Source: Noviherbaspirillum soli | GTDB lineage: Bacteria; Pseudomonadota; Gammaproteobacteria; Burkholderiales; Burkholderiaceae_D | Length of the DNA stretch: 64,000 nucleotides | Assembly: GCF_015352955.1 (NCBI RefSeq) | Contig: NZ_JACYOX010000007.1 | Span: 62,001 to 126,000, forward strand | Direction of reading: 5' to 3' | Shown: positions 54,843-63,349 of the stretch, piece after piece | Layout of the letters: each line of letters opens with the position of its first letter | How positions within the stretch are numbered: the first letter of the stretch is position 1 | Position numbers and translations under genes: made by a program | The notes under the pieces: model-generated | Database searches by the model: none | What the model saw: the letters and a program-made list of their open reading frames with translations, nothing else | What the model was told of the DNA's origin: nothing

Positions 54843-56165
54843 TCATTTGGTTGTCGGAGAAAAGTGCTTCTTCAGGTTCTGCCAGCACTGGAAATACTCG
54901 CTCTGCAATTGTGACGTCTCCAGTGCAAACTGCGTGGGCTTGATCGCCACCGGCGTTTCGAACATGAAGGCCATGGTGTCGCCCACCTTGCCCGGCGTGG
55001 ACGTGTCGGAGCGGCTGGCCTTCTCGAAGGTGCCGGCATCCGGGCCATGGCCGGTCATGCAGTTGTGCAGGCTGGCGCCGCCGGGCACGAAGCCTTCGGC
55101 CTTGGCATCATATTCGCCATGGATCAGGCCCATGAATTCGCTGGCCACGTTGCGGTGGAACCAGGGCGGCCGGAAGGTGTTTTCCGCGGCCAGCCAGCGC
55201 GGCGGGAAGATCACGAAGTCGATGCTGTCCACGCCCGGCACGGCGCTCGGCGACTGCAGCACCAGGAAGATGGACGGGTCCGGATGGTCGTAGCTGATCG
55301 AGCCGATGGTGTTGAAGCGGCGCAGGTCATATTTGTAGGGCGCGAAGTTGCCGTGCCAGGCCACCACGTCCAGCGGCGAATGGCCGATCGGCGCGCTCCA
55401 CAGGCGGCCGCCGAATTTGGCCAGCAGTTCGAAGTCGCCTTCCTTGTCTTCATACCAGGCCGATGGCGTCAGGAAGTCGCGCGGATTGGCCAGGCCGTTG
55501 GACCCGATCACGCCGAGGTCGGGCAGCCGGAACAGCGCGCCGAAGTTCTCGCAGATATAGCCGCGCGCCTGGCCGTCCGGCAGGCTCGCCTGGAAGCGCA
55601 CGCCGCGCGGTATCACCACGATTTCCTGCGGCTCGACATCGATCCGGCCCATCTCGGTGGCAAGCGACAGGCGTCCCTGCTGCGGCACGATCAGCAGCTC
55701 GCCGTCGGCGTTGTAGAAATAGCGGCCGTCCATGTCGCGGTTGGCGGCATACAGATGGATCGCGCAGCCTGTGCCGGCGTCCGGCGCGCCATTGCCGGCC
55801 ATCGTCACCCAGCCCTCGACGAAGTCGGTGGCGGCATCGGGCATGGGCAGCGGGTCCCAGCGCAACTGGTTGGGCGGCGTCGGCGGAACGCTGGAGAAGT
55901 CCGATACCAGTCCTTGCGAAGGCAACTGTTTGAAAGGCTTGTGCACCGCGGCCGGGCGGATGCGGTAGAGCCAGGAGCGGCGGTTGTGGCTGCGCGGCGC
56001 GGTAAAGGCGGTGCCGGAGATCTGCTCGGCATACAGGCCATAAGGCGCGCGCTGCGGCGAGTTCTGTCCTACCGGCAGGGCGCCCGCCAGGGCTTCGGTG
56101 GCGAACTCGTTGGCGAAGCCCGACATATAGGATTCGGGAAAGGAAGCGGGTCTGGCGTCGGTCAT
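54843..56165 (-). CDS. hmgA: homogentisate 1,2-dioxygenase
   Basis: A protein of 440 aa; ATG 56165 is preferred over an upstream GTG at 56174 because AAGGAGT is 8 nt before it. The iron ligands are visible: His and Glu in [16 protein letters not shown] and His in [16 protein letters not shown]. It opens the ring of homogentisate to maleylacetoacetate in phenylalanine and tyrosine breakdown. It heads an operon with fahA and is divergent from a LysR regulator. Confidence 0.97.
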   Translation of the reverse strand: MTDARPASFPESYMSGFANEFATEALAGALPVGQNSPQRAPYGLYAEQISGTAFTAPRSHNRRSWLYRIRPAAVHKPFKQLPSQGLVSDFSSVPPTPPNQLRWDPLPMPDAATDFVEGWVTMAGNGAPDAGTGCAIHLYAANRDMDGRYFYNADGELLIVPQQGRLSLATEMGRIDVEPQEIVVIPRGVRFQASLPDGQARGYICENFGALFRLPDLGVIGSNGLANPRDFLTPSAWYEDKEGDFELLAKFGGRLWSAPIGHSPLDVVAWHGNFAPYKYDLRRFNTIGSISYDHPDPSIFLVLQSPSAVPGVDSIDFVIFPPRWLAAENTFRPPWFHRNVASEFMGLIHGEYDAKAEGFVPGGASLHNCMTGHGPDAGTFEKASRSDTSTPGKVGDTMAFMFETPVAIKPTQFALETSQLQSEYFQCWQNLKKHFSPTTK

Positions 56166-56276
56166 GGCTGACACTCCTTGTGGTCATGGGATGCGGCGAA
56201 CCGCCGCAATCAATCGAAGAGCCACACTATAAGCAGGGATGGCACCGTTTAAAATACAAATGCAAAAATGACGACT

Positions 56277-56291
56277 ATTGACCATATCAAT
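56277..56291. promoter_or_regulatory. candidate LysR operator in the hmgA intergenic region
   Basis: ATTGA-CCATA-TCAAT is an inverted repeat with 5-bp arms in the 138-bp gap between hmgA and its divergent LysR gene, close to the regulator start. It fits a LysR-type box (T-N11-A), so it could serve both autoregulation and hmgA control. Confidence 0.5.
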
Positions 56292-56303
56292 AATGGGTAG
56301 AGC

Positions 56304-57263
56304 ATGCGCGACGTTGCCGACATCGATCTGAACCTGCTGGTGGTGTTCCACCAGCTTTACCAGTTGCGCCATGTGTCGCTGGTGGCCAAGCGCCTGGGCC
56401 TGTCGCAGCCAACGGTGAGCAATGCGCTGGCGCGGCTGCGCAAGACCTTTGGCGACGAGCTGTTCGTGCGCACCGCCCACGGAATGCAGCCCACGCCGGG
56501 CGCGGACCGGATTGCCGAGCCGGTCGGGCAGGCGCTGGCCAGCGTCAGCGCGGCGCTGAACCTGGAGGAGCCGTTCGACGCGGCCAGCAGCGAGCGCCGC
56601 TTCGTGATTGCGATGACCGATGTCGGCGAGATCCACTTCATGCCGCGGCTGGTGGAATACTGCGCGCGCCTGGCGCCGCATGTCGGCATCAGTTCGGTGC
56701 GGGCCAGCGCGGTGGACTGGCAGCAGCAGATGGAAGCCGGCCGCATCGACCTTGCGCTCGGCGCCTTCACCGACGTCGCCGAGCGCTTCTTCCATCGCCG
56801 CCTGTTCAGCCAGAACTACGTCACCATGTTCCGTCGCGGCCACCCGTTCGCGCAGCGCAAGGTCGGCCTGAAGGAATTCCTGTCGGCACGGCACCTGTTC
56901 GTCGATTCGCGCGAAAGTCCCTACGACCAGATCAATGCCCGGCTGGAAAAGGCCGGCGTGACCCGCTCGGTGCAGTTCCAGGTGCCGCATTTCACCGCGG
57001 TGCCCTACATCGTCAGCAGCACGGACATGGTGGTGACCGTGCCGAGCAAGCTGGCGCAGCAGGCCTGCGGGCCGTTCAGCCTGGATTTCACCGCGCCGCC
57101 GCTGCGGCTGCCGGCGCTGCATACCCACGTGTTCTGGCACCGCCGGTTTCACCAGGACAGCGGCAACCAGTGGCTGCGCGCGCTGATCGCGGAGTGCTTC
57201 GTGGAGGAACCGGCGACGGCCAACGGAACATCACCGGCTGTGGGAGCGCCGCCGCTGCCCTGA
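56304..57263 (+). CDS. LysR-family regulator divergent from hmgA-fahA
   Basis: A protein of 319 aa of the NodD/PcpR-like LysR type: DLNLLVVFHQLYQLRHVSLV then LSQPTVSNALARLRKTFGDELF in the winged helix, followed by the effector domain. It is divergent from hmgA, and by position it probably activates homogentisate catabolism in response to homogentisate or a related aromatic. Confidence 0.92.
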   Translation: MRDVADIDLNLLVVFHQLYQLRHVSLVAKRLGLSQPTVSNALARLRKTFGDELFVRTAHGMQPTPGADRIAEPVGQALASVSAALNLEEPFDAASSERRFVIAMTDVGEIHFMPRLVEYCARLAPHVGISSVRASAVDWQQQMEAGRIDLALGAFTDVAERFFHRRLFSQNYVTMFRRGHPFAQRKVGLKEFLSARHLFVDSRESPYDQINARLEKAGVTRSVQFQVPHFTAVPYIVSSTDMVVTVPSKLAQQACGPFSLDFTAPPLRLPALHTHVFWHRRFHQDSGNQWLRALIAECFVEEPATANGTSPAVGAPPLP

Positions 57264-57324
57264 TGCACCCGATGCGCAACGAAATACCCACGTCGGCGTG
57301 ATGGCTTATTGATACGGGGCAATC

Positions 57325-57367
57325 CGCCTGCTAAAATATTTCCTTCAGGAAAATATTTTAGCAGGCG
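57325..57367 (+). promoter_or_regulatory. long AT-rich hairpin in the leader of the diguanylate cyclase gene
   Basis: CGCCTGCTAAAATATTT at 57325-57341 is perfectly complementary to AAATATTTTAGCAGGCG at 57351-57367 (17 bp), with further CC/GG pairing in the loop. Its right foot ends at the GGGG that must serve as ribosome site for ATG 57375. It could terminate the LysR transcript or control cyclase translation. Confidence 0.7.
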
Positions 57368-57374
57368 GGGTCTC

Positions 57375-58544
57375 ATGCTCGACACGAAGGAAGCGTTTCT
57401 CATCGCCTCGCTCTTATGCTTCGTCATCTTCCTTCTGCTCTTCTCTGTCAAGCAGGACCGCGTCCACGGCGTGCGCCAGCTGCTGCTGGCCAGCGTGCTG
57501 GGCATGGCCGGCAACATCCTGTATGCATTCGGCCGCGAGATGCCCGTCGTCTTTGCCTATGAAGTGGCGAACGCGGTCTATGCGGCGGCCTCGGTGGCGA
57601 TCCTGGTCAGCTACCGGCAGCTGTTCGGCGCGCGTTGTCCGGCAACGCTGACGTGCGCCAGCATTGCGCTGCTCACGGCCGTCACCGCCTACTTCCATTA
57701 CGTGGTCGATTCCTTCGACGCCAGGACGATCGCGGTGTCGGGCTTCCAGGTCGGCATAGCCGGCATCATTGCCCTGACCGTGCTCAGTTCGCGCGACTAC
57801 CAGGGCCGCTCCCGCTATCCGGCCATCTATGTGCTGTGCATGTGCGCCCTGATAGGCGGCGGCCATCTTGCCCGCGTGGTCCGGCATGCCGTCATGTCGG
57901 ACGTCCCGCGCTCGCTGCTCGAACCCAGCGGCATCAACCTGCTGTTCCTGTGGGCCAATGCCTTTGCCCTGCCCTGCCTGATGCTGGGCGGCCTGCTGAT
58001 TGCCCATTGCAGGATCGTCACCAGTATTGAAAACGCGGCCAACTGCGACTTTTTGACGGGCGCCTGGTCCCGGCGGGCCTTCCATGAAAGCGGTCCGCGG
58101 CTGCTGGAACGAAGCCGTTATGACGGGCAGCCGCTGGCCCTGCTGCTGATCGATCTCGATAACCTCAAGCCAACCAACGACACCTACGGCCATGCTGCCG
58201 GCGATGCGGCGCTGACGGACTTCGTGCGGCTATCCCGCACGGCCTTGCGGCCGGTCGATTTCATGGCGCGCATCGGCGGCGACGAATTCGCCCTGCTGCT
58301 GCCCGACACCGATCTGATCGCCGCGGTGTCCGTGGCGCGGCGCCTGCAGGCCGTGACCGCCGCCGGACAATCCGGCCGGACGCTGCAGATCACGCTCAGC
58401 ATGGGCGCTGCGGTGCTGCATGCCGATGACACGCTGCATACGCTGCTGAAGCGGGCCGACGAGGCGCTGTATGGCGCCAAGGCGGCAGGCCGCAACCGGG
58501 TGATGACCGAAGCCGGCGGACGCGTCGCCAGGCTGGCGGCCTGA
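57375..58544 (+). CDS. membrane-bound diguanylate cyclase
   Basis: A protein of 389 aa; ATG 57375 was chosen because the upstream part of the frame lies inside the hairpin. About six membrane helices (residues 10-215) form an uncharacterised sensor. The GGDEF domain follows, with DFLTGAWSRRAF, LLIDLDNLKPTNDTYGH and an intact RIGGDEF. Five residues before it the RPVD motif forms the RxxD product-inhibition site. It should make c-di-GMP. It lies 111 bp after the LysR gene on the same strand. Confidence 0.93.
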   Translation: MLDTKEAFLIASLLCFVIFLLLFSVKQDRVHGVRQLLLASVLGMAGNILYAFGREMPVVFAYEVANAVYAAASVAILVSYRQLFGARCPATLTCASIALLTAVTAYFHYVVDSFDARTIAVSGFQVGIAGIIALTVLSSRDYQGRSRYPAIYVLCMCALIGGGHLARVVRHAVMSDVPRSLLEPSGINLLFLWANAFALPCLMLGGLLIAHCRIVTSIENAANCDFLTGAWSRRAFHESGPRLLERSRYDGQPLALLLIDLDNLKPTNDTYGHAAGDAALTDFVRLSRTALRPVDFMARIGGDEFALLLPDTDLIAAVSVARRLQAVTAAGQSGRTLQITLSMGAAVLHADDTLHTLLKRADEALYGAKAAGRNRVMTEAGGRVARLAA

Positions 58545-58615
58545 CGGCATCGCCGAGAACTTCACTGCGTGGCGGGCATCCAACCTGTCCACACTGCTCT
58601 GAGAAGGAGTAACAG

Positions 58616-58816
58616 ATGAGCACCACGCATCCCAACCGCAACCGCGGCCAGGAAACCGGCATCGAGGAATACCGCCGCAAGCAGTCCGGCGACCAGCACG
58701 ACATGATCGCCGACGAGAATGCGGCCACGCCGGAGCGGCCACACCGGAACGACCGGGGCAATCTTCAGCAGGAACAGGGCGGCAAGGAGAAGAAGCGGGA
58801 CGACGGTTCCGCCTGA
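58616..58816 (+). CDS. small hydrophilic protein, 66 aa
   Basis: AGAAGGAGT precedes ATG 58616. The product is strongly hydrophilic and probably disordered (NRNRGQETGIEEYRRKQSGD and a KEKKRDDGSA end), with no hydrophobic core. It resembles small stress-type disordered proteins in composition only; I do not recognise a family. The strong ribosome site and the terminator after it support a real gene. Confidence 0.7.
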   Translation: MSTTHPNRNRGQETGIEEYRRKQSGDQHDMIADENAATPERPHRNDRGNLQQEQGGKEKKRDDGSA

Positions 58817-58821
58817 GCCGG

Positions 58822-58849
58822 GCCGGGCGCCGCAGGCGCGGCGCCCGGC
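58822..58849. terminator. perfect 12-bp GC-rich hairpin between convergent genes
   Basis: GCCGGGCGCCGC (58822-58833) pairs perfectly with GCGGCGCCCGGC (58838-58849) around AGGC. It lies between the small plus-strand gene ending at 58816 and the minus-strand Bug gene ending at 58856. No T-run follows. Confidence 0.65.
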
Positions 58850-58855
58850 AATGCG

Positions 58856-59818
58856 TCAGTCGACGGTGACGCCGGCATCCTTGACCAGCTTGCCCAGCTT
58901 CGTCGACTCGGAACGGATCAGTTCGCCAAAGGCTTCCGGCTTGCCGCCCACGATGGGCGTACCCAGTTCTTCCCAGCGCTTCTTGAATTCAGGGTCGGCG
59001 AAGATCTCATTGATGGCCTGGTTCAGCTTGGCGATCACGGGCTTGGGCGTGGCCGCCGGCGCGACGATGCCATGCCAGCCTGAAAAGTTATAACCCGTCA
59101 GGCCGGACTCGGCCAGCGTCGGCACGTCCGGCAGCGCCGGGCTGCGGGTCGCGGTGGTCACCGCCAGCGGACGCAGCTTGCCGCTCTTGATGTACTGCAC
59201 CGAACTGCCGAGAATGTCGAACATCACCTTGACATGGCCGCCCATCACGTCGGTGAGCGCCGGCCCGGCGCCCTTGTAGGGAATGTGCTGCAGCTTGAGG
59301 CCAGTGGCGGTATTGAACAGTTCACCGGCAAGGTGCTGCGGCGTGCCGTTGCCGGCCGAGGCGAAGCCCAGGTCGTTCGGCTTGCTCTTGGCGAGCGCCA
59401 GGAATTCCTTGATGTTGTTTGCCGGCACCGAAGGATGCACCTCCAGCACCAGCGGGAATGCCGAGATCTGGATGATGGGCGCGAAGTCTTTCTGCGAATC
59501 GAAGGGAATCGAGCGGTAAAGCGTCTTGTTGACCGCCATCGGGCCGCTGGCGGCAAGCAGGATGGTGTAGCCGTCGGCCGGCGACTTGGCGACGAAGTCG
59601 GTGCCGATGTTGCCGCCGGCGCCGGGACGGTTATCGATGATCACAGGCTGCTGCAGCTTGGCCTGCAGCGGCACCTGGATCATGCGCGCCATCGCGTCGG
59701 TCGGGCCGCCCGGCGGATAGGGAATGATGAACTTGATCGGCTTGGACGGATAGTCGCTGGCGCCGGCGGCAAAGGCCTGGACCAGCAGCATGGATGCGAA
59801 TAGCGCTTTCTTGAGCAT
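58856..59818 (-). CDS. Bug-family (TctC) solute-binding protein
   Basis: A protein of 320 aa; ATG 59818 follows AAGGAGA. The signal peptide ends near AFAAGA; the mature part starts SDYPSKPIKFIIPYPPGGPTD, with later IPYKGAGPALTDVMGG typical of Bug proteins. No TctA/TctB genes adjoin it. It is 35 bp after the racemase gene and probably binds the carboxylate degraded by that cluster. Confidence 0.93.
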   Translation of the reverse strand: MLKKALFASMLLVQAFAAGASDYPSKPIKFIIPYPPGGPTDAMARMIQVPLQAKLQQPVIIDNRPGAGGNIGTDFVAKSPADGYTILLAASGPMAVNKTLYRSIPFDSQKDFAPIIQISAFPLVLEVHPSVPANNIKEFLALAKSKPNDLGFASAGNGTPQHLAGELFNTATGLKLQHIPYKGAGPALTDVMGGHVKVMFDILGSSVQYIKSGKLRPLAVTTATRSPALPDVPTLAESGLTGYNFSGWHGIVAPAATPKPVIAKLNQAINEIFADPEFKKRWEELGTPIVGGKPEAFGELIRSESTKLGKLVKDAGVTVD

Positions 59819-59853
59819 TTCTTGTCTCCTTGGTTTATGTCGCAAACGGGCGG

Positions 59854-60513
59854 TCAGGCAAGCCGCCGCTTCAATGCACTTACTGCGCTGTGCACCGTGG
59901 TGAGCACGGGCAGGCCGGTGGCCTGTTCGCAGGCTTCGCGCGCGCGGGCCATGCTGAACTGGGCCAGCGCGATGGTCTTGCAGCCGGCGGCCTGCAGCAG
60001 GCGCGCCTGGGCAACGATCAGTTCATCGTGGCGCCTGGTGTCGCCGCGGTTCAGCGCATCGAGCGCGCCTTCGGCCAGCGCGCTCTGCAGCTCTACCGAC
60101 TCCGGAAACTCCGGCGGCATCGATGCCAGCGTCGGCCCGAAGGTGGCGATCAGCCCGACCGGGCCGGCCGCCGTGACAGCATCGGCCACCATGGCTTCAT
60201 TGGGCTTCAGCACCGGCAGGTTGGCATAGCGCCGCGCGACGGCTTCGATGCAGGGACCGAAGGCGGAACAGGTAAACAGAATGCCCTGGGCGCCGGTGCC
60301 GACCGCGTATTCCGCCAGGTCATGAAAGCGCTGATGCATCGCCGCATCCAGGCCGCGGCCGGAAGCGGCGAGATCGGCCGACAGGGAATCGTCGAGCAGG
60401 TTCATGCGCCTGGCCTGCGGCCAGTCATGCGCCAGGGCCTGGTTGATCGGGTCCACCGAATGGCTCAGCGCATGAATCAGCGCGATGCGTGGCATGGAAG
60501 AAGTCGTGTTCAT
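59854..60513 (-). CDS. Asp/Glu/hydantoin racemase superfamily protein
   Basis: A protein of 219 aa. The first active-site cysteine is seen in GILFTCSAFGPCIEAVARR; the second half reads TIALAQFSMARA, where racemases have a cysteine, so only one half-site is complete. That pattern occurs in some family members and hints at a decarboxylase- or isomerase-like reaction rather than classic racemisation. A start at residue 7 (MPRIALIHA) is possible. It is 72 bp downstream of the dehydrogenase gene. Confidence 0.82.
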   Translation of the reverse strand: MNTTSSMPRIALIHALSHSVDPINQALAHDWPQARRMNLLDDSLSADLAASGRGLDAAMHQRFHDLAEYAVGTGAQGILFTCSAFGPCIEAVARRYANLPVLKPNEAMVADAVTAAGPVGLIATFGPTLASMPPEFPESVELQSALAEGALDALNRGDTRRHDELIVAQARLLQAAGCKTIALAQFSMARAREACEQATGLPVLTTVHSAVSALKRRLA

Positions 60514-60585
60514 GGAATGGGCCTGTCACTGCTTGGGTTAATGAGTCTGCACGTCGACGTGGATCACAGTCTGTCTGCCTGCGGC

Positions 60586-61578
60586 CTATTTCTCGATCTT
60601 CGGCAGTTCTGGCGCCAGCAGCCGCAAGCCCGCCTTCAGCAGGTCGTCGTAGCGCTTGCGCTCGGCGGCAATGCTTTCCGGCGTCCATTTGAAAAAGCCT
60701 TCGCCGGTCTTCATGCCGAACTTGCCGCTGGCCAGCCGCTCGCTCAATGCCCTGGCGGGCACGGTATTGGCCGCCAGCGACGGATACATCGTGGCCGCGG
60801 CCGGGCAATGCACATCGATGCCGGCATGGTCGCGCTGCAGCACCGGCCCGGCGGCAAGGAAACGGAAGCCAAAGCCGAAGCGCACCGCGGCATCGACGTC
60901 TTCCGGCGTGGCGATGCCGGCATCGATCATCGCGAATGCCTCGCGCGCCAGCGCATGCTGCAGGCGGTTGGCGAGGAAGCCCGGCAAGTCCTTGCGCACC
61001 AGCACCGGCACCATGCCGCAGGCGCGCATGAAAGCCGACAGCGCTTCACCCAGCGCAGCGGAGGAATGCTCGCCCAGCACGACTTCGACCAGCGGCACCA
61101 GGTGCGCCGGCATGAAGAAATGCAGGCCCAGCATGCGCTGGGCCGACGTCAGTCCTTGGGCGATCGCCGAGATCGGGAAGCTGGAGCTGTTGCTGCAGAA
61201 CAGGGTGTCGGGCCTGGCGCGCTTTTCCAGTTCGGCAAACAGCGCCTGCTTCGGCGCCAGCTTTTCCGGGATGCATTCGATCACCAGGTCGACCGCCTGC
61301 CAGTCCACCTCGTCCAGCGATGCGCAGGCGCTGAGGCAGCCGCGCATGTCTTCGGCTTCCAGGCCGCGCAGGCCGCTGGTGAAATAGTCGTCCAGCGCCT
61401 GGCGCCGGGCTTCTCCCGGTTCGAGAACGATGGTTCGGCAGCCGGCGCGGGCCAGCACCAGCGCCACATCGGCGCCCATGGTGCCGCCGCCGGCGACGAG
61501 CGCGCAGGCGCGCGACGGTTTGGGCAGGCCGCCGGCCTGCGGGGAAGCAATGGAAGTAGCAGCGTGATCGGTGTTCAT
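60586..61578 (-). CDS. 3-hydroxyacyl-CoA dehydrogenase family protein
   Basis: A protein of 330 aa. The NAD site ALVAGGGTMGADVALVLARAG is near residue 28, and the catalytic His lies in LGLHFFMPAHLVPLVEVV, with SNSSSFPISAIA before it. The C-terminal domain is single (KDLPGFLANRLQHALAREAF), so it is the short 3-hydroxybutyryl-CoA or carnitine-dehydrogenase-like form. It starts a three-gene minus-strand set with the racemase-like and Bug genes, divergent from a LysR regulator. Confidence 0.9.
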   Translation of the reverse strand: MNTDHAATSIASPQAGGLPKPSRACALVAGGGTMGADVALVLARAGCRTIVLEPGEARRQALDDYFTSGLRGLEAEDMRGCLSACASLDEVDWQAVDLVIECIPEKLAPKQALFAELEKRARPDTLFCSNSSSFPISAIAQGLTSAQRMLGLHFFMPAHLVPLVEVVLGEHSSAALGEALSAFMRACGMVPVLVRKDLPGFLANRLQHALAREAFAMIDAGIATPEDVDAAVRFGFGFRFLAAGPVLQRDHAGIDVHCPAAATMYPSLAANTVPARALSERLASGKFGMKTGEGFFKWTPESIAAERKRYDDLLKAGLRLLAPELPKIEK

Positions 61579-61662
61579 GAGCCTGGACGGAGCAAGAAAA
61601 ACTGCAGTCTGCCGTCGGATCTTATTTCTGTGAATCGCATATTTTCTATAAACTTATCGATT

Positions 61663-62571
61663 ATGGAGATAAATCTTTCAGCCCGCGACATCCGCGCCTT
61701 TCTCGCCGTGGCCCAGTCGCTCAGCTTCAGCCAGGCGGCGCAGGAGATGCATCTGTCGCAATCGGCCCTGTCCACGCTGATCAGCCGGCTGGAAGGGGCA
61801 ATCGGCACGCGGCTGTTCGACCGCACCACCCGCGCCGTCGCCCTGACGGCAGCCGGCGAGGTGCTGGCCGCGCAGGCCGAACAGCTGCTGTCGGACATCG
61901 AGCGCGCGGTGGTCGCGGTGCGGGACGTGGCCGCGGTGCGGCGCGGACGGGTGGCGATTGCTGCGATGCCGTCGCTGGCGGCGCGCATCATCCCCAGGCT
62001 ATTCCGCAGTTTCAGCGCAAGGCATCCGGACATCAGGCTGTCGGTGGTCGACACCCTGTCCGAGCCGGCCTTCGAACTGGTGCGCGAGGGCCGGGTGGAC
62101 TTTGCGCTGACGGCCGCCAATCCCGCCTACACCGACCTCGACTATGTGCCGCTGACCACCGACAGTTTCGTGCTGCTGGCCGCGCCCGGCCATCCGCTGG
62201 CCAGGGGCCGCGGCAAGGTGCGCTTTGCCGACACCCTGCCGTTTCCGCATATTTCGATGTCGCGCCATACCAGCGTGCGCCAGTACGTCGAGGCCGCCGC
62301 GCTGCAGCATGGCTTCGGCTTCCACCCTGCGTATGAGGTGGATCATCTCGCCACCATCGGCGCCATGGTGATCGAGGAACTCGGCGTGGCGGCGCTGCCG
62401 GCGCTGGCGGCCGATGTGATAGCCGACCCCGGCATCGTGCGGCGTCCGCTGGCGGAGCCGGTGATACGCCGCTCCATCGGCCTGGTGCTGCGCCGCGAAG
62501 GCTCGCTGTCGCCAGCGGCAGAGGCCATGCTGGCGATGCTCAGGCAGCAGCTGCGCAAGCCGGCCGCATAG
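61663..62571 (+). CDS. LysR-family transcriptional regulator
   Basis: A protein of 302 aa from ATG 61663; the very long frame upstream is antisense to the neighbouring genes. The winged helix reads DIRAFLAVAQSLSFSQAA then LSQSALSTLISRLEGAIGTRLF, and the effector domain is CynR/CysB-like. It is divergent from the 3-hydroxyacyl-CoA dehydrogenase cluster across 84 bp of AT-rich DNA, which makes it the probable regulator. Confidence 0.92.
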   Translation: MEINLSARDIRAFLAVAQSLSFSQAAQEMHLSQSALSTLISRLEGAIGTRLFDRTTRAVALTAAGEVLAAQAEQLLSDIERAVVAVRDVAAVRRGRVAIAAMPSLAARIIPRLFRSFSARHPDIRLSVVDTLSEPAFELVREGRVDFALTAANPAYTDLDYVPLTTDSFVLLAAPGHPLARGRGKVRFADTLPFPHISMSRHTSVRQYVEAAALQHGFGFHPAYEVDHLATIGAMVIEELGVAALPALAADVIADPGIVRRPLAEPVIRRSIGLVLRREGSLSPAAEAMLAMLRQQLRKPAA

Positions 62572-62776
62572 AGAGACGGGAAAGCGTTCGTCGAGTCCCG
62601 CTGCGGCCAAGCGCCATCGCGTTGGATGGCGTTCGCTGCCGACGCGCTGCTTGATGCGTCTGACCAGGATTTACCGCCCTGTGCCAGGCCACAGGCGGCA
62701 ATCCAGAGCAAGGGGCGTGAGTGGCGCACGGCGATTCGAATCGAAGCATGGCCACTGCCTGTCCCTGGCAGACGAT

Positions 62777-63076
62777 TCAGAATGCCTGCAGCACCGTGCC
62801 CAGATGCTGCACCTCGGGCGGTTCGGCAAAATAGGGGCCGGCAAGGCGCCGCCATTCCTGGAAGTCGGCGCTATTGCGGAAGTCAACGGTATGGTCCTCG
62901 ACGGTCTGCCAGCCGACCACCAGCGTGTACCTGTCCGGATACTCCACCGACTGTTCCAGCTGCATCGAAACGCAGCCTTTGGCCCGTTGAAACAAGGGCG
63001 CCGCCGCCTGAACCGCCGCCATGAAATTGGCGTCCTCGCCCGGCTTTACCCTGATCACTGCCCTCTCGAAAATCAT
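62777..63076 (-). CDS. ABM-domain (antibiotic biosynthesis monooxygenase-like) protein
   Basis: A protein of 99 aa; ATG 63076 follows GGAGAG. The dimeric ferredoxin-like ABM fold is suggested by ERAVIRVKPGEDANFMAAV, LEQSVEYPDRYTLVVGW and EDHTVDFRNSADFQEW. Members include quinol monooxygenases and heme-degrading enzymes, but many have no known activity. It stands alone between the LysR and isocitrate-type dehydrogenase genes. Confidence 0.85.
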   Translation of the reverse strand: MIFERAVIRVKPGEDANFMAAVQAAAPLFQRAKGCVSMQLEQSVEYPDRYTLVVGWQTVEDHTVDFRNSADFQEWRRLAGPYFAEPPEVQHLGTVLQAF

Positions 63077-63349
63077 TGTCGCTCTCCATGTTGGTGTTGG
63101 CGCCGATGCCGGCCTGCGAACAGGCCCGACTGCGCGCTCGCATCTTAAACGGTATCGGCTTGTCGCGGCGGGCTTGCAGGCAGGAACACGGCATGCGCAG
63201 CGACGCCGCGGCGATGCTCGCCTGCCTGGCTGCCGGACCATGGTCGGGAAACCAGGCAAATGAAATCGGGGAACATCGGATGAAGGAATGCCTGCCGCCG
63301 GCTAACCTGCACCGCGCGACCCCGGCTCACTGCCTTGCCGATGGAAAGG

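Noticed and set aside
59830-61662. upstream extension of the LysR gene to a 913-codon frame
   Set aside because: It runs antisense through the racemase and dehydrogenase genes; translation starts at 61663.
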